The notes beneath the pieces are model-generated. The model was given only the letters and a program-made list of their open reading frames with translations, searched no databases and was not told the origin of the DNA. A stretch of 60,000 bases of DNA, taken from assembly GCA_949358305.1 (NCBI GenBank), contig OX442314.1, positions 19,649,060 to 19,709,059 of the forward strand, written 5' to 3'. Both the position numbers and the translations under genes were made by a program. The DNA comes from Strigamia acuminata. Taxonomy: Eukaryota > Arthropoda > Chilopoda > Geophilomorpha > Linotaeniidae. Shown piece by piece: positions 1-9,410 of the stretch; position 1 is the first letter of the stretch; the number at the start of each line of letters is the position of its first letter.

Positions 1-1
1 A

Positions 2-2419
2 AAGCTCGACGCCAATCATGGCTTTTGGCAGTGTCAGTTGGATGCCGAATCACGGCTGTTGACAACATTCATCACTCCATTTGGCCGATACATGTTCAAG
101 AGACTTCCTTTCGGCATAAATGCAGCACCTGAATTCTTTCAGAAGAGGATGAGCGAAATCCTTGAAGGATTGGAAGGCAAGCAAGTCAACGTTGATGACA
201 TATTGGTTTATGGCGACACCATCGAGGAACACGATAGACGTTTACGTGCAGTACTCCAACGCTTGCTAGAAGCGGGAATAACGTTGAACGTAGCGAAATG
301 CGAGTTCGGGAAAACCAAGATAAAATTCCTGGGACACATCATTGATCAAGCCGGAGTTCATGTCGATGACGACCGGATTGTTGCCATTAGAAAAATGGGC
401 AAACCCGAAAATGTGTCGGAATTACGAAGTCTACTGGGTTCAGTCAATTACCTGGGTAGATTCATCCCGAATTTGGCGACAAAAGCACACCCGTTGAATG
501 AACTATTGGGCGGCAAGAATGAATTCCGATGGGGGACGCAGCAAGAAGCAGCGTTTGACGCCATTAAAGAGGAATTATCAAAGGCCCCAACATTAGCGTG
601 GTTCGATCCTACGAGAGAGACAGTGATCACAGCAGATGCGTCTTCATACGGAGTCGGTGCAGTGCTTAAACAAAAGCAAAAAGACGGCAAATTCAGGCCG
701 ATTGCCTACGCGAGTAAAACCTTAACGAAATGTCAGAAGAATTGGGCACAGATAGAGAAAGAGGGATATGCTCTCGTATGGGCATGTGAGAGGTTCAAGA
801 ACTTCATCATTGGAATTCCCGTCTGTCTGGAAACTGACCACAAGCCGTTGGTACCCATCTTGATGACGAAGGAACTCGACGAGATCACTCCAAAATTGCA
901 ACGGATGCGACTTCGACTTCAGCGATACTGCTACACGGTCAAGCACATTCCAGGCAAGGAGTTAGGCGCGGCTGATGTTTTGTCAAGGCGTCCATTGCCG
1001 GACACTGAAGAAGATGGCGACATTGAGCAACGACTCGAGAGTTGTGTGACTGCATATGTGCAGCTGATTACCAAGCATCTTCAAGCTACTGACCAACGCT
1101 TAGGTGAAATCATAGAGGTCCAGAACAGGGATCCGATTTGCATCAAGCTTCGGCAGTTCAGTCAACATGGATGGCCAGTCAAAGATCAATTACCACAAGG
1201 GTTAGGGGATTTTTGGCAATACCGAGATGAGATAGCCATAGAAGAAGACCTACTCATGAAAGGGTCAAGGATTGTGATCCCAGCGGAATTACGTGAATTC
1301 ATATTGGACAAGATCCACACGGGACACTTAGGAATCACAAAATGTCGAGCCAGGGCAAGGTCTGCGGTTTGGTGGCCAGGGATCTCTAGGGACGTTGAAA
1401 AACGCATTGCCACGTGTACGGAATGCATCAAAGAGTCCACAAATCCTCACGAACCACTCATGCCAGCGGAATTCCCGAAACGGCCATGGCAAAAAGTTGG
1501 CATGGATCTTTTCTATTTGGATCGTCAGTGGTATTTGCTCGTTGAAGATTACTACTCGCGGTATCCAGAAGTCAAGACGCTGACGTCGCTCAAGGAAAGC
1601 GAAGTGATTCTGTTCCTAAAATCGATATTTTCGCGACACGGTACACCACAAGAGGTGGTCAGCGATAATGGAACGCAATTTGGAACTCTATTAAAATCGG
1701 AGTTTTCCATATTCGCGGCGGACTGGAAATTTATCCACACTACATCGAGTCCGAAATATCCTCAGAGTAACGGGTTCGCAGAAGCCGGGGTCAAAGTCAT
1801 CAAGCGGATTTTGAAGAAATCTAGCGACGGCTTTAAAGCACTTCAAAGCTATCGTGCGACTCCACTGGCAAACGGATTCTCACCCGCGGAGCTGCTGATG
1901 GGGCGGAAAATCAGGACCGAAGTTCCGATCGCTGCAACCCAATTGATGCCTAAGACTCCAGATGCGAAACTTCTTCGGGGGAAGGAGGAGAAGAGAATAG
2001 CAGACCAAAAGAGGAATTTCGATAAGCGACATCGAGCGAGGGATCTTCCAGATCTACAACCAGGCGAGAAGGTTTGGATCATCGATTTGAGGCGATCGGG
2101 CGTCATCGAGAAGAAGGCGGGACGACCGCGCTCATACATTGTTAACACCGACAAGCGAACGGTGCAACGCAATCGATTCCACCTCATCCCACTGAAGGAC
2201 GATTCGGACAAGCCGGACGACATCGATCCAGGGGACAGCCAAGCAGATGAGTCCAGTGAGGTCGAGGAACCACCAATGGATCAACAGGCACCAGCGACGG
2301 CCGAGATTCCAGTTCCGGTTCGACAATCACCAGAGACGAGGCGAACATCTCCAAGACCAATGGTTACGAGGAGCGGAAGAGCGGTCAACAAGCCAAGTCG
2401 GCTCATTGAAGAATGCTAA
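2..2419 (+). mobile_element. pol: Ty3/Gypsy retrotransposon pol polyprotein (RT-RNase H-integrase), 5' truncated by window edge
   Basis: The frame is open from base 2, so the protein begins outside the window; no true start is visible. Counting from the TTG codon at 38, the reverse transcriptase part carries LPFGI (about 23-27) and the catalytic VDD (52-54). RNase H follows with its acidic residues in TADAS (D200), QIEKE (E240) and ETDHKP (D267), plus AADVLSR (D313). The integrase has an HHCC zinc finger (H427, H430, C460, C463) and a DDE core at D490, D543 (SDNGTQF) and E582 (NGFAEAG). The tail after about 640 is basic, then acidic, with no chromodomain recognised. All catalytic residues I can place are present and no stop breaks about 805 codons, which suggests recent activity. 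The aromatic residue usually preceding the xDD motif is Asn here. It is GC-richer than the host DNA. Gag and protease must lie to the left. Confidence 0.96.
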
Positions 2420-2461
2420 GAAGTCTTTTCGTTTGTTTCGTTCCAATTATAACTTTGTAAC

Positions 2462-2472
2462 TGGGAGGGGGA
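2462..2472 (+). other. Polypurine tract of the Gypsy element
   Basis: A run of G and A (GGGAGGGGGA) lies about 45 bases after the pol stop and directly before a TGTG start. This is the expected place for the plus-strand primer of an LTR retrotransposon. Confidence 0.6.
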
Positions 2473-2626
2473 TGTGTGATATGTTGTGTATTTATCACGC
2501 TAGATGGCGTTCTTGTATTATACTTATGTGTACCATTAAAAGGTGGCACTAGTTGTTGTTTTCTACACTGTAATGGCGTCCTCATGTTATTTCATCAGCC
2601 TCCAGATTTGAGCATCTAACAACACA
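2473..2626 (+). repeat. Putative 3' LTR of the Gypsy element
   Basis: It begins with TGTGTGATATG right after the polypurine tract and could end at ...AACAACACA near 2626, giving TG...CA ends and about 154 bp. The 5' LTR is outside the window, so the borders cannot be checked against a partner copy. The length is short for a Gypsy LTR but not unknown. Start is better supported than end. Confidence 0.45.
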
Positions 2627-2632
2627 CCGTGG

Positions 2633-2881
2633 ATGTTGCATCAACGGCTGATCCGAGCTCGCCGACGCCCGTCCAACCCGCAAGAATTTTACGAAATGGC
2701 GTTTGGAGATGACGCCTTATCCCGACTCATCCGAAGTGTGTGGATACACGTCAACCCCGGCCTTTCGTCAGGGCCGAATACGGGACAACCGTTTATCAAT
2801 GTCAACGAGAGCGGAAATCCGTTGTCCGACGAGACGGACATGATGTCAATAGACTTACCTTCGCCCAAAACACCCGAGTAG
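2633..2881 (+). CDS. Unrecognised 82-codon open frame between two retrotransposon ends
   Basis: The frame runs from an ATG at 2633 to TAG at 2879-2881. The N-terminal third is Arg-rich and the C-terminal part is acidic and Pro/Ser-rich. I recognise no domain. It sits after the putative end of the Gypsy LTR and about 250 bases before a second polypurine tract and LTR-like start at 3138. It may therefore be the 3' remnant of the internal region of a second LTR element rather than a host gene. It has the same GC-rich composition as the surrounding transposon debris. A chance frame in old transposon DNA is also possible. Confidence 0.25.
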   Translation: MLHQRLIRARRRPSNPQEFYEMAFGDDALSRLIRSVWIHVNPGLSSGPNTGQPFINVNESGNPLSDETDMMSIDLPSPKTPE

Positions 2882-3124
2882 GCCGATTGCGGCCAGAGAA
2901 CAGAAACAAATATGGTTGTTTCCGAAAATAAGTCTTTTCGAGAAACGTTTATTTTCATGAATATCCCTTTCATTTAATTATTTAATCACCAATGTTTTCT
3001 TTTAATGCATGTATCTATTATTATATAACGAATATTAAAAAATATCTATGTCAAATCTGGAAAAAGAAAATTACCTGGTCTTGTTGTAATTAACTAAGAA
3101 ACAAACAAAAAATTGTAAAAGTTA

Positions 3125-3137
3125 ATTGGGGGGAAGT
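3125..3137 (+). other. Second polypurine tract
   Basis: A G-run (TTGGGGGGAAG) stands immediately before TGTTACG, the common start of invertebrate LTRs. It implies that the DNA to the left was the internal region of another LTR element. Confidence 0.55.
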
Positions 3138-4213
3138 GTTACGATCTCAAATGTTCACTTCATTTGTGGAGAGGTTTTTTCTACCACGTTTTTAAGATAT
3201 TATTTATATTTTAACCATAATCATTAGAATTGTGTTTTTTGCCGTGCACCTGTTGCGCTTTTGGGCAATTGGCCCAGAAGCTGTAACGGCTGCCCTGGCA
3301 TTTTGAGCCCTGGATTGGGGCGTTGCTAAGTCAATCCCCAAATTTTGCACCGTTGCTAGGGCTGAAGCGTGCCTTGGCACACGCCACGCCTGCGCACTGG
3401 CCGTTTTCCGGCCATATTCCGAGTAATAATTCGAATTATTACTCACTCTTTGCATCACACTCATACCGTTCACACCGACACAGCTTTGTTCAACCAAAAA
3501 ACACTGTTTTGTCCGTGACTCGTGAGTTTTGCCAAGTTTCAACCCGATTTGTTTGAACCAACGTTCAAACGAATCACTTTCCGAGCCGCGAAGACGACGC
3601 ACGACGGCCCAAACCACCGTCGTTCCCGCCGCCGCCCGAAGACCAACGCGCCCACGCCGTTGAAGATCGACGCCAGCCAGCCGCCGAGGATTGCAGAGCC
3701 ATCGTCGCCGCTCCTCGACCTGTTGACGACGATTCCAATTCAGATTGTAGCGGATCTCCAGTCAGGTTTTAACGATCGGCGGTACCCGCCGTTTGACTAC
3801 TTGTCTCCAACGGAAATCTCCCGTTGCAATCTAGGGTTTAACCTAAGATTTCCCGTCTTGTCAGGCTTAACAGCCGACACTCTTTGTGAAGTCTTTCGGC
3901 TTCACGCTTCCTTTCTCACTTCGCAGAATTTGCGCGGCGACGTGTCGCCATTTCTGCACTGCTTTTTCCCGCCCGAAGGAGTCCCGCGCTGCTTCGAGCA
4001 CGTCGCCTTCCACGTCGACGATCTTATCCTCATAGAACCCATCTTATTAACATTCTCTTCAATAGAACCTGTAATTAACGCTCAATAAATTGATTAACTG
4101 TTTGATTTAAAATAACTAAACTAGCCTTTATTCGAGATCAAATCCCTAGACACCGACTTAACGGCTAACCCACCCGATAGAAGACCTATAAACGGCATTC
4201 AACTGCTTCCACA
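3138..4213 (+). repeat. Probable long LTR of a second, unidentified LTR retrotransposon
   Basis: It starts with TGTTACGATC next to a polypurine tract. The inside is a GC-richer block unlike the host DNA, with a perfect 24-bp palindrome at 3421-3444 and an AATAAA signal at 4084-4089, as expected near the R/U5 border. The right border is not fixed; a CA end near 4213 is only a guess, and no clear tRNA primer-binding site was found after it. A 188-codon open frame (3522-4088) runs through most of it but has no recognisable domain, so I treat that frame as incidental to the LTR. Confidence 0.4.
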
Positions 4214-4214
4214 G

Positions 4215-4640
4215 GTGAACGCCGGGATCTCTTGCAATTGGAAAAATCCCATAGTGACTAAATATAAATTTAGTGTTGTTGTGAAAAGTCAATTGGAACC
4301 ATCAGGAACGCAACAAGGTGTACATGATATTTTGTTCAAAAACTTATGTGATGATTTTCATGGCGTTACTGACATTTCTGAACCATTGAAAATGTTAATT
4401 AGACTAACAAGTAAGTCAGAAATAGAAATTAGAAGATTTGGACATTGGAATTTATCATACATTTACTGACAATTTAATTTCAGAAATAACTAGATGAATT
4501 GAACGCACTGAAAAATCTAAAAAGTCTGAGATTTAACTCGTGTCATTGTCAAGGTATGATTATGAAGTTATTAGAAATGATAAATCCAATTGAGGTTTTA
4601 ATAATAGACAATTGTTTTAATATTACTTTGTACATTGTAG
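4215..4640 (+). pseudogene. Broken leucine-rich-repeat-like gene fragment
   Basis: Frame 1 runs open from about 4215 to a TGA near 4468 with a mixed, protein-like composition. After two apparent frame changes and in-frame stops (4468-4495), reading resumes with LNALKNLKSLRFNSCHCQG and then MINPIEVLIIDNCFN (about 4499-4625). The spacing of Leu and the Asn/Cys positions resemble leucine-rich repeats of the cysteine-containing type found with F-box proteins. No start, F-box or splice arrangement that removes the breaks was found: a donor-like GTAAGT at 4411 leads to a stop after the only nearby acceptor. It is therefore a decayed fragment. Further open frame at 4684-4911 could be its continuation but is too weak to claim. 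Confidence 0.4.
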
Positions 4641-5149
4641 TGTAAAATGCCACACATTCAATTTTCGATGATTTTGTGCAGGTTTGTACAAATCAACCAC
4701 CATTATGATTATCCCAGTAGGAAATATAATTATGTCAACCGTTATACAATGTGTTCCACTGCGAAAAATTAGATTTGTTGGAGATTTATTGACCGCCAAT
4801 GTGTTGTTGGTCACCACCAGGAGCGCTGATGACGTTAACGAGACAATACGCGTGAGGCGTGACCAACGGATTAAATGTATTGACCATGTATATAAACTGT
4901 TTGCATTTTAGTAAAAATCACTTATTCATTTGAAACCGCTTGTTACGTGTGCCATTAATAATTACAACAAATGGTCGCAGATCGATGGTTGGATCAACGC
5001 ACATAAAAGAATCACAATAAGTCACGAGAGGACCACGCCGAAGAGAAGTACTAGTACCACGCGGTCGCAGAAGAAGTAACAAACGGGAATTTCGAAAAAC
5101 CGATAGGACGTAAATCGCCGAAAATCGCACTAGACGTAAAGATGACGAT

Positions 5150-5835
5150 CACAAAGCTCCACTGAATTGTTGAACAATACCAATTACCTGCTATTACCAT
5201 CTTTAGAGGGCGGAAATTATGGCGGATGGCCATTACGGCGATCGAACTACCACGTAGTAGCCCAGAAGCGGAATATTTCGAAGCCAAAGAGAAAATTTGG
5301 GAGGCCTTGGATGACAAAAACGCCGTAGCAATCGAGATTATCATCGGCACATTGATGGAAGAGCAGGTACTCAGATACCGGGCCACGAGAAACGCGATGA
5401 CGCTTTGTAGTAAGATCCAAGACAACGAAGCGACCGACAACGCGCAAGGCGCAATTGCAGATGGAATGCAACATGCAGATCACGCACTGCAAAATAGAGA
5501 AAGCGGAAACTGTCGACCACTATTTTAATCGGATCGAGGTGTTGCATCACGAAAGTGGACAGCTGGGCAAAGACATCAACGATGAAAAAGTCCGATTCTG
5601 CGACTTATACGGACTGCGACCAGAGTTGGAAGAAACTACTGTATATTGGCGATAAGTTCGCATGATGCCGAGGCAAATTGACAAGTGAGACGCAGCAAGA
5701 GAAAAGGCCAGCGAAGCAAGAGGACCAGATGCGGCCTACGAGACAAAAAACAAGAGATTCGAGAAGAAAACGAACGTACGGAAATGCTACAATTGCGACA
5801 TGCCAAGACATGTGGCCGGAGATTGCAAAAACCCG
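5150..5835 (+). pseudogene. gag: Ty1/Copia-type gag relic with CCHC zinc knuckle
   Basis: Frame 3 (from about 5226) contains a piece with EKIWEALDDKNAVA and TLMEEQV, typical in layout of the Copia/UBN2 gag domain. The match then moves to frame 1 near 5455-5530, continuing through VDHYFNRIEVLHHESGQLG and LYGLRPELEE. It hits a TAA at 5653-5655 and resumes in the same frame with a perfect CX2CX4HX4C knuckle at 5785-5826 (C-YN-C-DMPR-H-VAGD-C). So there is at least one frameshift and one stop, and no protease or integrase follows. Gag normally coats the RNA of the element; this copy cannot make it. It lies on the same strand as, but in a different superfamily from, the Gypsy pol at the left edge. 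Confidence 0.7.
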
Positions 5836-5839
5836 ACTG

Positions 5840-8800
5840 TCGTGGGACCGGGCATCGCGCAGCTGACTATATACAACTCAAAAAGGAGGGCAAAAATGGC
5901 AGACATAATGCGAAGATCCCAATAAAACTTGCTGCGTTCCTGGATTTCCAACAAACAAATTAGCAAAAGACAAGTTGCAGGTTGAATGCCGTTTCAGGTC
6001 TGCTATCGGATTTGGCCAGTAAATTAATGTCTAGGGGTAATTAAATAAAGACACAATATCTAACAAGCAGTTTAAAGTGAATATATAACTTTATTAATGT
6101 TAAAATGGATGCAAAAAGGTTATACATTAAGAGTAAGATATATAAACAAAGATGATATAGTAAATTGAACAAAGGAGAAATAAGCCAGTGCTGGAATGGT
6201 CCAGTGGCCCGACCCATCCAGGTTTCCCGGTACTAAATTTGTACCCTGAATGAGCGTTGTTCCGTGTGCGAAAATGAAATAAATTTATTTTAAATTGTTT
6301 ATTCTTTTTCACTGTTTTTTTTTGTACATTGTACATTTTTTTTTCTTTGTAATAAAATAAAAATGAATTTGATTTCAATTGAGGAAAATCGTTATAATTT
6401 TTTATTTTTTTTTTATTTTATATCGTTTTGTTCATTCTATCAATAAAAAGAAATAAATTGCTAGCAGCTGTTTACAAATTTAATGTATAAAGACATGTGA
6501 AAATGGAAATTCAGTTAAGCTACAGGTAAACTTTTAATTGCCTCGAGTCTGGATTTTTGTCCTCTTTCGTTGCATTTGAAGGAAAAAATTCCCTGTTTTT
6601 GGTTGTGTTTTTATTGTTATCTTTATGATTATTTATATTTTATAATGTATTTTAGCAACTCTCCTTGCCCTATACATATCATACAAAAGTAATGAGTAGT
6701 TTTAGTTGTTTTCTTACATGTGAAAATCGCTCAGTTTGTGGACAATCATTGGAAATTAGGTTCGAATGATTTTAATATGGAATTCAACAAAAACTATTTG
6801 CTCTTCACTGTACTTACATATGCGTTTACATTTCTGGAATATAGGATAGCTTTATTTATTGCGTCTTTGTTGGTAGTGTTTCAATTTTGGCTGTAAAAGT
6901 TTTGATTGTTTTGGTTTGAATTTTTTTTCTTCAGTTTTCTTTTGTATTTGTAAATAAAAATTGCATTTATTCAGAATTTTTAGTTTGAATCAAAGTTGTT
7001 TTTATTTAAATTTATGTTTTTTATCTTTGTTTATAAGCTTTAAATTCGTAAAATTATTAATTTTAGCATTTTACTGCCTGCACGACAAGTGTTGAAACAC
7101 CTGTCAATTGCTACTGACTGCTTGGCAAATGGCAGGCTGGATGTACATTGCAACCTGGTGGTGATTTCTAATACCATTCCTAACTAAATAGTTATTTATA
7201 TAACTAAAAATACAATAAATAAATTTCTTTAAAAATACTTTTTCAATTTATTTTATCCAATAGGATGTATAAATTAATTAACCAAAGAGAAAAAGATTAA
7301 GTTTAAAAAATATGAGGATGAGGCGAACATGTGGTTCCCATAATACCCACCGGCATGGCAACAACTGTTGGATTAGGAAAGTAATAAACCTCGTGGTTGG
7401 ACTACAAGCAAACGTGCCTAATATTTCAATTTGGAGAAAAGAAATTTGATAATTTTCAGACAGATAAAGCTCATAAATTATTTAGTATCTCACAGGAACA
7501 TTTGGCACACGCCACTCACTGACGCCACGTAACTGTATCCTCAAAAAATGAAAGTTTGTCCAAGGTTTGATCAGGCATTTTGATTTCTGACACGATTTAA
7601 AGAGGTAAGTGTGAGAGAAATTTGTCTCAATTGATCACTTTTTGATTTGATGTGTAGTAATTTTTTAAATATAACTTTTTTAATGAAATGAATTAAGGTA
7701 CACATTTTTCATGAGGAAATAAAAAACATTTTCCTACCAAATACTAAAGAAACTAATGTTTTTAATTAAGAAAATAGTTGATATTATTAATTTGGAATAA
7801 CAGTTTCCTTATGATCACCGTAAAATGTCCAATTAGTGCCCGGGCGCTTATATTCATTCCCGTGGTTGGTGGTGCTGGTGACCCAGGTGGTAATTGAAGC
7901 TATAGGGCTAATTCGGTCCAAAATAGATTTCTAGTTTTACCTATTTTCTTATAATATGACTCACATTTATCTCACAGACTATAAATATTTTTAGTGTAAA
8001 CAGTTTAAATTTTTTTAAAGCATTTATTTCTCGGCCTAGTTGCTAAGCAAATACAAACCCATAACTTTTATAGACGCAGACACTTTAAACCTGTTCACTA
8101 AGCACGAGTGGTTTTGGTTTACTAGAAGTCAGGTGCCATTTTTTTCCAGCTTATTTCAATAATTTATAGTAATTTATTAAACTGGCGTCGAGTTATAATT
8201 TAATAATGATTTTATAATGAACGTATAATGTGATTTACTAATTAGTTTGTTATCTTTGATATAGAAGGAAAATAAACATCAGCTTGAATCAGATTTTCAT
8301 AAAACACCACTTAAGATGTGTTTTAATCAATCAAAACATAATTATAAGGTATGTATGAAATTCTTTTGTACTTTTAATCAAAAGCAAACATAGGGAGCTC
8401 AAAATATTTACTAATAATTATGATAATAAGGTATAAACTATAATTCGTGTGCTTTGATTGCATTTTGACTCGTGTAGTTTGAATTGTAAATTCGGTGTGA
8501 AAAATATGAGCGTGCCAAATGAAATGACGCATCTAATCCCACATGCTTTATTAGTTTTTATAAACTCTTAACTTTCAATAATAAATGAGCGTAATTGGTC
8601 GAATGGATTAAGATATGAAGCATAAGACTTTGTGATTGTGATAGCAGTTGACACTCCATGTCACCAATCTTCACTCAAGTGTGAATGGATTATTCTGTGC
8701 AGATTCTTCTTCTCTCTGCTGACTCCATTGATCAAGGAACCAACAGACTGAAGATCAAAGTTGACTTTGATTTAGATGACTGGGATCGCCTCACTCCAAA

Positions 8801-9380
8801 AGGGTGTCAAATTACTTCCAAATTTCCAAGCTGGATTTCTCGTGCGAAAAAGATTGATATAATCTCGACTTGAATAGATGTAAGTTTTATTTACAAATTA
8901 TGCAATATTCTTTTTGTTTAAACAAAAAGGAATGGAAATGAATTTTTCAAGCTTAAAGTTGCACATCAACTTCTTATTATTGCTTAAAATTAGATTTTGA
9001 AGAAGCTATAAACTCTTAATGTGTTAAATTCCTGACGAGAAGGAAAAAAAAGAATTTACTATTATTAGAAGATTATATATCCTCTTGTCTTGAAAATTGA
9101 AGTAAATTTTAAAAGTTACAGTTTAACTTTTATTTTATTTGCCAATTCCAACCAGAAAAATCCTATCAGAAAACTGAACAAATATTTTACTTTCGATTCT
9201 ATATCTCCCTTGACTAACTTTATCAATAGTACAAATTGAGTGATATTAATTCAATGCCAGAAACAGAAAGTCAGCACAATCCGAACGAAAACAATCGCGC
9301 TGGAAAAAAAAGACATTTTGAGAAAAAAAAAATCAATTCCTTTTTAAAATTAACCCCAATTTATTAATAAAAAAGTAACA
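5840..9380. other. AT-rich stretch without a recognisable gene
   Basis: After the gag relic the sequence turns strongly AT-rich. I see no conserved coding frame, RNA gene or clear repeat except an exon-like open frame at 8685-8873, listed separately. A strong donor-like GAG|GTAAGT occurs at 7602-7610 but no exon could be tied to it. Confidence 0.6.
8685..8873 (+). CDS. Doubtful exon-like open frame upstream of atrophin
   Basis: A 62-codon frame is less AT-biased than its surroundings and contains a charged run rich in Lys and Asp (KIKVDFDLDDWDRL). It is flanked by an acceptor-like TGTGCAG just inside its start (about 8696-8702) and a donor-like ATG|TAAGTT after its stop (8878-8886). I do not recognise the protein. 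It could be a 5' exon, a fragment of an old retrocopy, or chance. Confidence 0.15.
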   Translation: MDYSVQILLLSADSIDQGTNRLKIKVDFDLDDWDRLTPKGCQITSKFPSWISRAKKIDIIST

Positions 9381-9383
9381 AAA

Positions 9384-9410
9384 ATATATAATATATATAT
9401 ATATATATAT
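9384..9410. repeat. (AT)n microsatellite
   Basis: About ten uninterrupted AT units preceded by a less regular ATA-rich run. Confidence 0.95.

Noticed and set aside
3204-3617. 137-codon minus-strand frame in the LTR-like block
   Set aside because: GC-rich sequence with no domain; overlaps an opposite-strand frame in the same probable LTR. Treated as incidental.
3522-4088. 188-codon plus-strand frame
   Set aside because: Runs to the AATAAA inside the putative LTR, has Arg/Pro-rich low-information composition at its start and no recognised domain; not enough to call a gene.
4411-4483. Short intron (GTAAGT...TTTCAG) repairing the LRR-like fragment
   Set aside because: Joining at these sites puts a stop a few codons after the acceptor and does not restore the LRR frame.
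7340-7410. tRNA-like patch around TGGTTGGACTACAAGC
   Set aside because: No acceptor-stem pairing and no proper B box (GGTTCGANNCC); no tRNA could be folded by eye here or elsewhere in the window.
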